Assembly: GCA_002343445.1 (NCBI GenBank)
Contig: DDSP01000017.1
Location: 1 to 58,602, forward strand
Direction: 5' to 3'
Origin: Chthonomonas sp. UBA2387
GTDB lineage: Bacteria; Armatimonadota; Fimbriimonadia; Fimbriimonadales; Fimbriimonadaceae
Length of the DNA: 58,602 bases
Shown: positions 44,178-52,699 of the stretch, one piece after another
How positions within the stretch are numbered: position 1 is the first letter of the stretch
How the letters are laid out: each line of letters opens with the position of its first letter
The notes under the pieces: model-generated
The model's input: the letters and a program-made list of their open reading frames with translations, nothing else
Databases searched by the model: none
Told to the model about the DNA's origin: nothing
Program-made: the position numbers and the translations under genes

Positions 44178-45563
44178 CTAGCTCTTCGCCCGAAGGTTCG
44201 GGATGTTGATGATGTCCTGCTGCGAGCCGACGCGCTTGCCCGGGTCGAAGTTCTTGGTCTGGACCACGGCGTTGCGGTCAGCCCACTCGCCTCGTTGAAG
44301 CAATTGGTCACGGGTCAATTCGAGCTTGGTGTACATCACGCGTTCGCCGTTCCGGGCCTGAAGGTCCAGGAAGTTGGAGTCGGTGAAGCCGATGCCCGTG
44401 TAGCCGAACTTGTCTTGAAGGTGCGGCGGGGCGCTGCGCGGATTGTAGTAGAACTCGACGACGTACTTGTCCTTGGTGAACGGGTACATCGTGACGTCCT
44501 TGGACATGTCGATGCGCCGATCGAATCGCCGGTTGCGGATGAACAATTGGTCCTGCATGAACGTGACGTTCTTGGGCGGATCGAGGGTGACCTCGTCCGT
44601 CATGTCCCATTGCATGCCAGCCGGCACGGCGTTCGGATAATCCTCGTCGCGGAGCACGATACGGATGCGGCTACCGATGGGCAACACGTTCCAGGTGCCT
44701 TCGACCCGGATCGCGCGGGGCGCTTCGACCGTGACTCGCGCCGAGAAGCCCACGTCGTGAGGCGGCAAGGTGTCGTAATCGCCCTGCTCGAACGTGTTGG
44801 TGCCGTTTTGGGCGTCTTGCAGCCGCGCCCATTCGCCGCGTTGGACGAAGCGCACCAGGTGCGTGTCAAGGTTGTTCTCGATGGTCTCGCGAACCTGCGT
44901 GTTGCCGTAGGTGGCGTCGGCCTTGTTCTCGGCCACAACAGCCTCCTCGTACAGCTTATTCAGGAGCCCGATGCCCTTCTCCAACTCGCCGGCGCGGAAG
45001 TACGCCATGCTGAGGAGGTTCTTGCGGGCCTGGATGATATCCGGCCGCTCGTGGGCGTCTTCGAACCATTTGACGGCCTGGGCGTAGTCGTCGTCCACCT
45101 TGTGGTACCACATCCATCCCGTTTCGAAGAACATCTCGTACGTTTCTTTGTTGTTGTTCGCGCCTTCTTTGCCGAGGGCGAGCGCCGACGGGATGTAGCG
45201 TCGGTCGGACCGCTGGTCTTCGTCCGTGAAGTTGTAGCCGATGTGCCACATGCCCGTGGCGTACACGTCGATTTGGTGCGGGTCAAGGATGGTGACCAAG
45301 CGGATGAGCGGCAGTACGGCGTCGTAGTTGCCCGTGTCGAAGAACGAGTCGGCGCGCACCCACAGGATGCCCGCGATCAGTTCGCGGAAGCCCGCGAGCG
45401 ACAGGAGCAATTGGTCGGGGCTCAAACCGCCCGCGTTGGCTTGGTTCCCTTTGGGCTTGTAATCCTTCACCCAGACCGGGAACACGACGACGCGGCCGAT
45501 CACGGCCTGTGTCAAGGCGAAGACCACGAGCAGGATGAGGGGCAACTTGGACTTTCTGGTCAC
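44178..45563 (-). CDS. TPR-like membrane-anchored protein of the ABC-2 operon
   Basis: A 461-residue protein with one N-terminal helix (LPLILLVVFALTQAVIGRVVVF) and a helical TPR-like mid-part (for example ELIAGILWVRADSFFDTGNYD and NLLSMAYFRAGELEKGIGLLN). The C-terminal ~190 residues are beta-rich. It lies three genes into an operon with an ABC-2 ATPase and permease, and is likely a periplasm-facing or accessory part of that exporter. The start is GTG with GAGGTG seven bases upstream, four bases after the permease stop. Function is inferred from position. Confidence 0.75.
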   Translation of the reverse strand: MTRKSKLPLILLVVFALTQAVIGRVVVFPVWVKDYKPKGNQANAGGLSPDQLLLSLAGFRELIAGILWVRADSFFDTGNYDAVLPLIRLVTILDPHQIDVYATGMWHIGYNFTDEDQRSDRRYIPSALALGKEGANNNKETYEMFFETGWMWYHKVDDDYAQAVKWFEDAHERPDIIQARKNLLSMAYFRAGELEKGIGLLNKLYEEAVVAENKADATYGNTQVRETIENNLDTHLVRFVQRGEWARLQDAQNGTNTFEQGDYDTLPPHDVGFSARVTVEAPRAIRVEGTWNVLPIGSRIRIVLRDEDYPNAVPAGMQWDMTDEVTLDPPKNVTFMQDQLFIRNRRFDRRIDMSKDVTMYPFTKDKYVVEFYYNPRSAPPHLQDKFGYTGIGFTDSNFLDLQARNGERVMYTKLELTRDQLLQRGEWADRNAVVQTKNFDPGKRVGSQQDIINIPNLRAKS

Positions 45564-45567
45564 GGCA

Positions 45568-46356
45568 TCACACCTCTCGGCGGTCGAAGATCAGAATGCC
45601 CGCCACCAGCAGCGCACCGATGTACGCGACGCCGTACGCCATGATCTTGACGTAGTTCTGGAACTCGTCTTGAATCACGACCTGCGGGTTGATGATGGGG
45701 TTCTGGATGTTGTAGTAGGCGAAGTTCGGGACGATGACGTTGACGACCGTCGCGATCATCTTCGCCACGCCCGGCGCGTTCGGGTTCGCCAGCATGTCCT
45801 GGAACAGCAGGCTGAACGTCGAGCCCAGCAGATACAAGCCACCGGACAGGAAGAAGTTCACCAGCGGCGAGACGAACGTCGAGAAGAACAACCCGATGGC
45901 GGCCAGCAGACACATCTGGACGAAGAACATCACAGGCGCCTTGAGCAGGTCTTGCAGACCCTGCGCGTTGTAGCCCTGCTGAATCCAGTAGGCGATGCAG
46001 AGGACGCCCGTCATCAGGGCCATCATCACCGCCAGCGAGAGGACGGCGCCGAAGTACTTGCCGAGCAAGAACTGCCAACGTTGGACCGGCTTGGAGAGGA
46101 TGGTGTAGATCGTCCGTCGCTCGATCTCGTTCGGGATCATGTACACGGTCAAGACCACGGCGATGACTGCGCTGGTCATCTGGATGATGCCGAGCAGCAT
46201 GGACCGCAGAACCGTCGTCTCCGAACGTGCCGAGAGCACGCCCAGACCGGGCGCGATGGCGATGAACACGACGCCGACGAGGAGAATGACGAGCAGGACG
46301 CGGCGACGGATCGCCTCGCCCAGGGTGGTGGCTGCAATGGACCAGATTTGCTTCAC
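45568..46356 (-). CDS. ABC-2-type transporter permease
   Basis: A 262-residue permease with about six helices. The start KQIWSIAATTLGEAIRRRVLLVILLVG and the segment MIPNEIERRTIYTILSKPVQRWQFLLGKYFG are typical of NosY/ABC-2 export permeases of the single-ATPase-plus-permease kind. Its ATG overlaps the stop of the ATPase gene, so the two are translated together. Exports by such pairs range from peptides to lipids or drugs; the substrate is unknown. Confidence 0.9.
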   Translation of the reverse strand: MKQIWSIAATTLGEAIRRRVLLVILLVGVVFIAIAPGLGVLSARSETTVLRSMLLGIIQMTSAVIAVVLTVYMIPNEIERRTIYTILSKPVQRWQFLLGKYFGAVLSLAVMMALMTGVLCIAYWIQQGYNAQGLQDLLKAPVMFFVQMCLLAAIGLFFSTFVSPLVNFFLSGGLYLLGSTFSLLFQDMLANPNAPGVAKMIATVVNVIVPNFAYYNIQNPIINPQVVIQDEFQNYVKIMAYGVAYIGALLVAGILIFDRREV

Positions 46357-47297
46357 TGAGCGGCTCCGGACATGGTGGTGGTGCGCTTTTCGCTCACGTT
46401 CTTGACCGTCTCCAAGAAGAGGTCTTCCAGCTTCTTGCGGCGCGGGATGACGCTGACGATGTGGGCTTTGGCCGATCGAAGCGAATCCAAGACGCCGTTA
46501 ACGTCTTCCTCTTCGTCGATGTCGAGGATCAACCGCGCGTTGTTGTACGAGGACGTGACCTTCAGGTCCTTCAGCTTGGCCGGGAAGTCGGCGGGAACCT
46601 GATCCGCGATGACCTCGATGCGGCCGCCGCGAAGCAGCTCGTCGAGCTTGCCCTGCCGGGCTATGACGCCCTTGTTGATGATGGCGACCCGGTCGCAGAT
46701 GCGCTCGACGTCGCTCAGGGCGTGGCTGGAAATGAAGACCGTCTTGCCCTCTTCGCGGAACTGTAGGATCAGGTCGCGGATTTCAATGTGTGCGATCGGG
46801 TCCAAGCCGCCGGTGGGCTCGTCGAGGAACAGCAGCCGAGGATCGTTCAGAAGGCTCTGGGCCAGCCCGATGCGCTGTTGCATGCCCTTCGAATAGGCCG
46901 AAATGGGCTTGCCCGCGTCTCCGGCCAGGTTCACGCGCTCGAGCAGCGACTGGAACTTGGCGGGGTCGTTGATGCCGAACAGCGAGCCGTAGAACTTCAG
47001 GATCTCCATGCCCGTCATGTACTCGTAGTAATAGGGCTTCTCGGGCAGATAGCTGATGATCCGGTGCGTGTTGATGTCGCCCGCCTCCTTGCCGAGGACC
47101 TTCGCCTCGCCCGAGGTCGGGTAGATGATGCCGAGCAACATCTTGATGGTCGTTGTCTTGCCGGCCCCGTTCGGTCCGAGGAAGCCGAAGATTTCGCCTT
47201 CCTCCACGTACAGGTCGAGCTTGTCAACGACGTTGACTTTTCCGTTGCGAAGTTTGTAGGTCTTCGTCAGGCTTTTGGTTTCGATCGCTGCGGCCAA
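46353..47297 (-). CDS. ABC transporter ATPase for the ABC-2 exporter
   Basis: A 314-residue ATPase of the CcmA/DRA type. Walker A is GPNGAGKTTT, signature SKGMQQRIGLAQS, Walker B LLFLDEPTGGLDP, and the H-loop VFISSHALSDVERICDR; the C-terminal ~90 residues form the DUF4162-like tail of these ATPases. The start is TTG at 47297, preceded by GGAGG 12 bases upstream; TATACT (47337-47332) would give a leader of about 30 bases. It is the first gene of an ATPase-permease-TPR operon. Confidence 0.9.
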   Translation of the reverse strand: MAAAIETKSLTKTYKLRNGKVNVVDKLDLYVEEGEIFGFLGPNGAGKTTTIKMLLGIIYPTSGEAKVLGKEAGDINTHRIISYLPEKPYYYEYMTGMEILKFYGSLFGINDPAKFQSLLERVNLAGDAGKPISAYSKGMQQRIGLAQSLLNDPRLLFLDEPTGGLDPIAHIEIRDLILQFREEGKTVFISSHALSDVERICDRVAIINKGVIARQGKLDELLRGGRIEVIADQVPADFPAKLKDLKVTSSYNNARLILDIDEEEDVNGVLDSLRSAKAHIVSVIPRRKKLEDLFLETVKNVSEKRTTTMSGAAQ

Positions 47298-47331
47298 AGA
47301 GTCGCAACACCTCCAGGGTGATCAGGGCGGG

Positions 47332-47337
47332 AGTATA
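47332..47337 (-). promoter_or_regulatory. -10 element of the ABC-2 operon
   Basis: TATACT on the minus strand, about 35 bases before the TTG at 47297. Confidence 0.4.
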
Positions 47338-47504
47338 CCGTCCCGTCGTCGGTCGCCGATTCGCGGCACCGTGGGCGGTTGCCCATTGAGCCAACGCCAT
47401 GAAGGGGGCGAAAGATTCCCGGGCAACACAAAATTCTGGCTAAACCCATTGGAGGGACCTGCTCCGTCAGGTCCGAATCTCGGTGGGTTGGGTCCGGCTC
47501 AGGG

Positions 47505-49007
47505 TCACGACGGAGCGTGCCCCTCCAGCGAGGCCCTCCGCCGCCAAGTCGTGCCTTCGGGCGAGTCGCGGAGTTCGATGCCTTCGGCGGCCAGTTGGTC
47601 GCGAATGCCGTCGGCGCGCGCGAAGTCCTTGCCGGCCTTGGCCGCCGCACGCTCGGCGATCATGGCCTCGATGCGCGCCTCGTCCACCTTGGGGGAGGTG
47701 GAAGCGGGCGCGTCCGCTTCGTGTCGCACGATTCCCAACAACGCGTTGATCCGATCCAGGAATCGCTGGGCCGAAACCGCGCACGCGCCCGAGAGCTCGG
47801 CTTCGCGCAGGATGACCCGCGTGCCCTCAAGGGCCTTGGCCAACGCCACCGATGTGTTCAAGTCGTTGAGCATCGCGCTCAATGACTCGTCGTACAGGGC
47901 GTCCAGTTCGGGGCCGATGGCGTCGTCGCCCGGGCGCGCCGCGCTCACGGCAGCAGCCACCTTCTCTTCGCAGAGCCTGAACCGTTCGACGTTGGTGGAC
48001 GCATCGCGCAGCGTTTGCATCGTGAAGTTGAACGGCTTGCCGTAGGGCACCGAGATCAAGGCGTAGCGCAGCGCCAACGGATCGGCGTTCTTGCCTTCCA
48101 CCAAGTCGCGGACGGTGAAGAAGTTGCCTTTGCTCTTGGCCATCTTCTCGCCCTCGACTTGCAGGAACCTCGTGTGGATCCACAGCTTCGAGAACGGCTT
48201 GCCCGTCAGGGCCTCGGACTGGGCGATCTCGCATTCGTGGTGGGGGAATCGGAGGTCCTCGCCGCCAGCGTGCAGGTCGAGCGTCTCGCCCAGATAGCGC
48301 ATGGCCATCACCGAGCACTCGATGTGCCAGCCCGGGAAGCCCCAGCCCCATGGGCTGAACCATTGCATCAGGTGCTTCTCGTCCTTCTTCCACAAGGCGA
48401 AGTCGGCGGGGTGGCGCTTGTTGTCGTCCTGCACCACGTCGCGTACGGCCCGCATCAAGTCGTCCTGATCGCGGTTGCCCGAGAGCTTGCCGTAGTCGCC
48501 GAACGAGGCGACGTTGAAGTAGACGCCCGTGGGCGTTTCGTAGGCGTGGCCTTTCGCGATGAGTTCCTGGACGGCCACGATCTGCTCGCGCATGTGCTGC
48601 GTGGCCTTCGGCCTGACCGATGGGTCGCGCAGGTTGAGCCGCCGCCAGTCTTCGACGAAGGCGTCGGCATAGTGGTCGGCCAGATCCCACACGTTCGCGA
48701 AGCGCTCGCCTTCTTTGCTTTGAAGGGCGCGGGCCATCTTGTCCTCGCCTTCGGCGTCGGCAAGGCTGTCTTCGGTGAGGTGGCCCACGTCGGTGATGTT
48801 GCTGACGTAGGAGACCTGCCAGCCCAGGGCTTCGGCGGTGCGGACCACGAGGTCGGCTGTGAGGAACGTTCGGAAGTTGCCGATGTGCGCGTAGCTGTAG
48901 ACCGTCGGGCCGCACGAATAGAACTTCAGATGTCCCGATTCCTGCGGGACGAGTTCCCGCATGGATTTGGACATCGTGTCGTAGAGCATGAAGCGCCGAT
49001 CGGACAT
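47505..49007 (-). CDS. cysS: Cysteinyl-tRNA synthetase
   Basis: A 500-residue class I aminoacyl-tRNA synthetase. The HIGH motif is in CGPTVYSYAHIGNF, the KMSKS motif is EGEKMAKSKGNF, and the zinc/Cys-recognition residues include the Cys of CGPTV, Cys in HIECSVMA, and the HHECE block. The tRNA anticodon-binding helical region follows, and the length is normal. The ORF has an upstream in-frame ATG, but the ATG at 49007 agrees with homologues and has TACCAT nine bases upstream. It appears monocistronic. Confidence 0.96.
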   Translation of the reverse strand: MSDRRFMLYDTMSKSMRELVPQESGHLKFYSCGPTVYSYAHIGNFRTFLTADLVVRTAEALGWQVSYVSNITDVGHLTEDSLADAEGEDKMARALQSKEGERFANVWDLADHYADAFVEDWRRLNLRDPSVRPKATQHMREQIVAVQELIAKGHAYETPTGVYFNVASFGDYGKLSGNRDQDDLMRAVRDVVQDDNKRHPADFALWKKDEKHLMQWFSPWGWGFPGWHIECSVMAMRYLGETLDLHAGGEDLRFPHHECEIAQSEALTGKPFSKLWIHTRFLQVEGEKMAKSKGNFFTVRDLVEGKNADPLALRYALISVPYGKPFNFTMQTLRDASTNVERFRLCEEKVAAAVSAARPGDDAIGPELDALYDESLSAMLNDLNTSVALAKALEGTRVILREAELSGACAVSAQRFLDRINALLGIVRHEADAPASTSPKVDEARIEAMIAERAAAKAGKDFARADGIRDQLAAEGIELRDSPEGTTWRRRASLEGHAPS

Positions 49008-49016
49008 GGTTGTGCG

Positions 49017-49022
49017 ATGGTA
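49017..49022 (-). promoter_or_regulatory. -10 element of cysS
   Basis: TACCAT on the minus strand, nine bases before the ATG at 49007; no SD. Confidence 0.45.
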
Positions 49023-49066
49023 CCGCTCGCGGGTTCGATGGCTTGGGATCACCGCGGGCGCCTCGA

Positions 49067-49279
49067 CTACCTAAGCGGCGTGTCGCGTCGCACCGCCTCG
49101 CGCAACAGGCGGACCATGCGGCCCATCGAAGCGACTCGCTGCAGCTTCTGTTCGGGCGTCAGCGCCCGTACGAAGGTCATGTGGCGTTCGTAGGCCTCGC
49201 GCGTGGTGCCTTGCAGGGCGAGCCACTCTTCGAAGCTGTGTTCGTGAGGCGCCTTCGGTCGTTCGGATTCGGGCTCCAC
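49067..49279 (-). CDS. Small hypothetical protein, possibly DNA- or RNA-associated
   Basis: A 70-residue helical, highly charged protein (MEPESERPKAPHEHSFEEWL...). No family recognised; the SFEEWLALQG opening and TPEQKLQRVASMGRMVRLL segment look like a small helical bundle. It starts with GTG, six bases after TAGAAT, and is divergent from the SPFH gene. The small size lowers confidence, although the promoter spacing supports expression. Confidence 0.55.
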   Translation of the reverse strand: MEPESERPKAPHEHSFEEWLALQGTTREAYERHMTFVRALTPEQKLQRVASMGRMVRLLREAVRRDTPLR

Positions 49280-49285
49280 GGGCCG

Positions 49286-49291
49286 ATTCTA
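49286..49291 (-). promoter_or_regulatory. -10 element of the small 49279 gene
   Basis: TAGAAT on the minus strand, six bases before the GTG at 49279; no SD. Confidence 0.5.
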
Positions 49292-49316
49292 CCAAGCCGC
49301 TCGTTGGCTTTCTGCC

Positions 49317-49322
49317 TATAAT
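49317..49322 (+). promoter_or_regulatory. Consensus -10 for the SPFH gene or a small RNA
   Basis: TATAAT, exact consensus, 200 bp before the SPFH start and back to back with TAGAAT of the small gene. No -35 at the usual distance. Confidence 0.5.
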
Positions 49323-49522
49323 GGGTGTGCGGCCACCCCCAGCGGTCATACGGCGATTCAGATAGCCCGACGGCTACGCGATAGGGCCCGCATGCGACTC
49401 TTCATCGCACCCTTTATAGAGCGAGGTCGTCCGGCCGGCCGAAAGGCAAGCGGCGCTCGGCCCTGCGGGCCTTTGGGGTCCCCGCCGGGAGCCGTCGGTC
49501 GGTCCCTCGCTCACAGGTCTTT
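49323..49522 (+). ncRNA. Candidate structured leader or small RNA upstream of the SPFH gene
   Basis: About 200 nt with no credible ORF. GGGTGTGCG (49323-49331) can pair with CGCACCC (49406-49412). Inside it TAGCC-CGAC-GGCTA forms a hairpin. GAGCGAGG (49419-49426) pairs perfectly with CCTCGCTC (49505-49512), enclosing a GC-rich stretch with GGCCC-TGC-GGGCC. The second element ends ten bases before the ATG. I could not match it to 6S, SRP, RNase P or tmRNA; it may be a regulatory leader. Confidence 0.4.
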
Positions 49523-50350
49523 ATGGAACCAGGACAAATCGCCTCGGTCTTGCTCGGCGCCACCGTCGTCGGCACGGTGGGTTACGCCGTGTACCGGCAC
49601 TTCGTGCACCGCGTGACCGTGTTCGACCACCAGTTCGCTTTGCACTGGCGCGGCGGGCGGCGTCAAGGGACGTTGGAGCCCGGCCGGCATACGCTCACGG
49701 GCACCGGCCACTTTGTGCTGACCCTGGAGCGGCGCACTCAGGGCGAGCCGATCTTCGGCCAAGAGGTACTGACATCAGATGGCGCGACCGTGCGCGCGTC
49801 GGTATTGGTCCGTTACCGCATCGCCGACCCCGTGGCGTTCTTCGACGCGTGGGCGACGGCGATCGACACGCCCCGCACGGGGTGCTATGTGTCGTCGTAT
49901 CTGCCGACCTACTCGCTGGCGCACGAGGCCGCGCACGCCGCGTTGCGCGACGCCATCGGCAGCCGAACTCTCGAAGCCTGCCTCACCGAGCGCTTGGCCA
50001 TCGCCGAGGAACTCACGCGCCGCGTGGCCGAGGGCGTTCAGGGCACCGGGATCGAGATCGAAAGCGTCGCGCTCCGCGATTTGGTGCCGGGTTCCGACGT
50101 TCGGCGGGCGATGGGCGACCTTCACGTGGCCCAGCACACGGCTCGGGCGAACCTTGAGCGCGCCCGCGCGGAGGCTGCGGTCCTGCGGAGCATGGCGAAC
50201 AACGCTCGCACGCTGCAGAACAACCCGGCGCTGGTGCAGCTCAAGCTGCTGCAGGCGATCGAGACGGGCAAGGCGCAGGTGGTCATCGGCGCGGATGCGT
50301 GGCGCGCCCTGCAGCCTTCCGAGTCGGATTCTGGTTTGGACGAGGCGTGA
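49523..50350 (+). CDS. SPFH/Band 7 domain protein
   Basis: A 275-residue protein with one N-terminal helix (VLLGATVVGTVGYAVY) and an SPFH domain (residues about 30-200): FGQEVLTSDGATVRASVLVRYRI, then a helical region ending IEIESVALRDLVPGSDVRRAMGDL, the usual SPFH closing segment. A short coiled tail (ARANLERARAEAAVLRSMANN) should drive oligomer assembly. Such proteins form membrane microdomain scaffolds and regulate proteases. No NfeD or protease gene lies beside it. No SD at the ATG; the structured leader precedes it. Confidence 0.85.
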   Translation: MEPGQIASVLLGATVVGTVGYAVYRHFVHRVTVFDHQFALHWRGGRRQGTLEPGRHTLTGTGHFVLTLERRTQGEPIFGQEVLTSDGATVRASVLVRYRIADPVAFFDAWATAIDTPRTGCYVSSYLPTYSLAHEAAHAALRDAIGSRTLEACLTERLAIAEELTRRVAEGVQGTGIEIESVALRDLVPGSDVRRAMGDLHVAQHTARANLERARAEAAVLRSMANNARTLQNNPALVQLKLLQAIETGKAQVVIGADAWRALQPSESDSGLDEA

Positions 50351-50383
50351 TCTGTCTGCGGGTTGGCAGGTTGCCTTTGCATT

Positions 50384-50720
50384 CACGATTCACATTCACA
50401 TCCCCCCAGAATTTGGGAAGTCGGAAGACGGAAGACGGAAGACGTTGGTCTTCGCCTTGGCGGCTCACGATTCACGATTCACATTCACTTCCCCCAGACT
50501 TTGGAAAGTCGGAAGATGGAAGACGGAAGACGGAAGACGGAAGACGGAAGACGTGGTCTTCGCCTTGGCGGCTCACGATTCACGATTCACATTCACATTC
50601 CCCCAGACTTTGGAAAGTCGGAAGATGGAAGACGGAAGAAGGAAGACGGAAGACGGAAGACGGAAGACGTGGTCTTCGCCTTGGCGGCTCACGATTCACG
50701 ATTCACATTCACATCCCCCC
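50384..50720 (+). repeat. Tandem intergenic repeat with nested 7-bp GGAAGAC repeat
   Basis: Units starting CACGATTCACATTCAC begin at 50384, 50473, 50581 and 50697 (periods 89, 108 and 116; the last is partial). Each contains CCCCAGACTTTGG-like sequence, a run of GGAAGAC/GGAAGAT heptamers (three, six and seven copies), then TGGTCTTCGCCTTGGCGGCT. Growth in heptamer number explains most of the period change. Reading frames across it are open only because the sequence repeats; it is not regarded as coding. Confidence 0.9.
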
Positions 50721-51162
50721 GCGGGCGTCGATTCCAGTCAACCTGCCGACCCTATGCGTCCGGACTCGTTTAGGGGCCGCGGGACGGAGTTGTCAACCGT
50801 TCGGTGGCTCTTACGCGCGCCACGCTCCGTCGTGACCGACTTCCAGAGCCGACTCATAAGGCGGTCGGCGAAAGCGAGTTCGGAAGACTGACATGCAACT
50901 CGTTCCCTTTCGGGCGCGGCAAATGCGGATTCCTTGCCGCTCTTCCACCGACCAACACGATTGTACGGCTCATTCTCGGGTTCGGTTCCGACTCTTTTCC
51001 CTCGGTCGCGTCTGTGGTCGTTGTCGTGTTGGCGTTCGGTTGCGGGTGGGATCACCACCCCGGCCTGGCGGCCACCCCTCCGGGGGAGGGGAATCTCTTC
51101 ACGAAACACGGTAGGGCCGGGAACTCGTGGCACCCGAGGGCGCCCTCCTGCCGAGACCTTGA
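50721..51162. other. Remaining gap between repeat array and DUF1501 gene
   Basis: About 440 bp with no ORF I can support. CCCCTCC-GGG-GGAGGGG near 51083-51099 is a 7-bp hairpin, but there is no U tract on either strand. CCGAC and GTCGG arms lie near 50835-50870. Possibly a degenerate repeat or mobile-element remnant; no terminal repeats found. Confidence 0.4.
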
Positions 51163-52650
51163 CTACGCCAACAGCTCCTGCACCACGTGGCCGTGGACAT
51201 CGGTGAGGCGGAAGTCGCGGCCTTGATAGGGGAACGAGAGGCGGGTGTGATCCACGCCCAGGAGGTGCAGCAACGTCGCCTGCAGGTCGTGCACGTGCAC
51301 CGCGCCCTCGGTGAACGCGTGCTTGCTGGGCTCCAACGCGTTGCCGTCGGCGTCGGCGATGTTGTAGCCATAGGCGTCGGTATGGCCGTAGGTGATGCCT
51401 GGTTTGACCCCTCCGCCCGCCATGAAAACCGTGAAGCACCTCGGGTGGTGGTCGCGTCCGAACGAGCCGGGGTCGAGCGGCCCCTGCGAGTAGCTGGTTC
51501 GCCCAAACTCGCCGCCCCAGACGATCAACGTGTCGTCCAACATGCCCAACCGCTTCAGGTCTTGGATCAGGGCCATCGTGGGCCGGTCGGTGTCGCGGCA
51601 TTGTGCGGCGATGCCGTCGCGCAGGCCCCCGTGCTGGTCCCATCCCTGGTGGTAAAGCTGGATGAAGCGCACGCCCTGCTGGGCCAGTCGTCGTGCGAGC
51701 AGACAGTTGGCCGCGAACGTCCCCGGCTTGCGCGCTTCAGCGCCGTAGAGTTCGAACACCTCGTCGGGTTCTTGGCTCAAGTCGGTCACGTTCGGGACGC
51801 TGGTCTGCATCCGGTAGGCCATCTCGTATTGGGCGATGCGGCTTTCGATTTCGGGGTCGAGTTCCTGGTCGAACTGGTGCCGATTGAGTGCGTTCAGCCG
51901 GTCGAGCATGGCTCGTCGCCCCGATTGGCAGACGCCGTCGGGGTTCGACAGGTAGAGCACGGGTTCGCCTCCGGAACGGAACCGAACGCCCTGGTGCTTG
52001 GAATCGAGGAATCCGCTGCCCCACAGGCGGGCATAGAGCGGCTGGTCGCCCTTGTTGGCGCTGGCCAGCACGACAAAAGCCGGAAGGTCTTCGCTGAGCG
52101 AGCCCAAGCCGTACGAGAGCCACGCGCCGAACGAGGGCCTGCCGGCCAACTCGGCACCGGTCTGAAAGAACGTGATTGCCGGATCGTGGTTGATGGCCTC
52201 GGTGAACATGGACTTGACGAAGCAAAGCTCGTCGGCCACGGTGGCGAGGTTGGGCATGAGTTCGCTGATCCAAGCGCCGCTCTGGCCGTGCTGGGCGAAC
52301 TTGAACGGCGACCCCGCCAGCGGCAGCACGCTTTGGTTGACGCTCATGGCCGTAAGCCGTTGGCCGCGGCGCACGAGGTCGGGCAGGGGTTGGCCGTGTT
52401 GTTGGTTCAGGAGGGGCTTGTAGTCGAACAGGTCTTGCTGTGCCGGGCCCCCCGCTTGAAACAGGTAGATGATGCGCTTGGCCTTCGCGGAATGGTGCAT
52501 CCCGGTTTGGCTCGGGCGGTTCGGCCACGCCGCCTGCGGCAGCAGGCTGGCCAACGCGAGGGCGCCGATCCCTCGGGCCGTGCGCCCGAAGAATTCGCGG
52601 CGCGTCAAGCCGGCTAGGGTCTCGATGGGGGTGCCGTCGGACTGCGCCAT
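51163..52650 (-). CDS. TAT-exported DUF1501 protein
   Basis: A 495-residue protein with a twin-arginine signal (TRREFFGRTARGIGALALASLL). The domain matches DUF1501 (sulfatase/alkaline-phosphatase-like fold): YLFQAGGPAQQDLFDYKP at the start, AINHDPAITFFQTG, GGEFGRTSYSQG and DHHPRCFTVFMAGGGVKPG with ITYGHTDAYGY. These are abundant in Planctomycetes and Armatimonadota, where the gene usually sits beside a DUF1549/DUF1553 (cytochrome-like) gene; that partner is absent here. Activity is not established. TAAACT precedes the ATG by seven bases. Confidence 0.9.
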   Translation of the reverse strand: MAQSDGTPIETLAGLTRREFFGRTARGIGALALASLLPQAAWPNRPSQTGMHHSAKAKRIIYLFQAGGPAQQDLFDYKPLLNQQHGQPLPDLVRRGQRLTAMSVNQSVLPLAGSPFKFAQHGQSGAWISELMPNLATVADELCFVKSMFTEAINHDPAITFFQTGAELAGRPSFGAWLSYGLGSLSEDLPAFVVLASANKGDQPLYARLWGSGFLDSKHQGVRFRSGGEPVLYLSNPDGVCQSGRRAMLDRLNALNRHQFDQELDPEIESRIAQYEMAYRMQTSVPNVTDLSQEPDEVFELYGAEARKPGTFAANCLLARRLAQQGVRFIQLYHQGWDQHGGLRDGIAAQCRDTDRPTMALIQDLKRLGMLDDTLIVWGGEFGRTSYSQGPLDPGSFGRDHHPRCFTVFMAGGGVKPGITYGHTDAYGYNIADADGNALEPSKHAFTEGAVHVHDLQATLLHLLGVDHTRLSFPYQGRDFRLTDVHGHVVQELLA

Positions 52651-52657
52651 TGCGCCC

Positions 52658-52663
52658 AGTTTA
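52658..52663 (-). promoter_or_regulatory. -10 element of the DUF1501 gene
   Basis: TAAACT on the minus strand, seven bases before the ATG at 52650; no SD. Confidence 0.5.
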
Positions 52664-52699
52664 GCCGCTGCACCGATGTCGCTTTGATCCAGTGAGTGT

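Noticed and set aside
50384..50720. CRISPR array
   Set aside because: Repeats are contiguous and of changing length without unique spacers; no cas genes.
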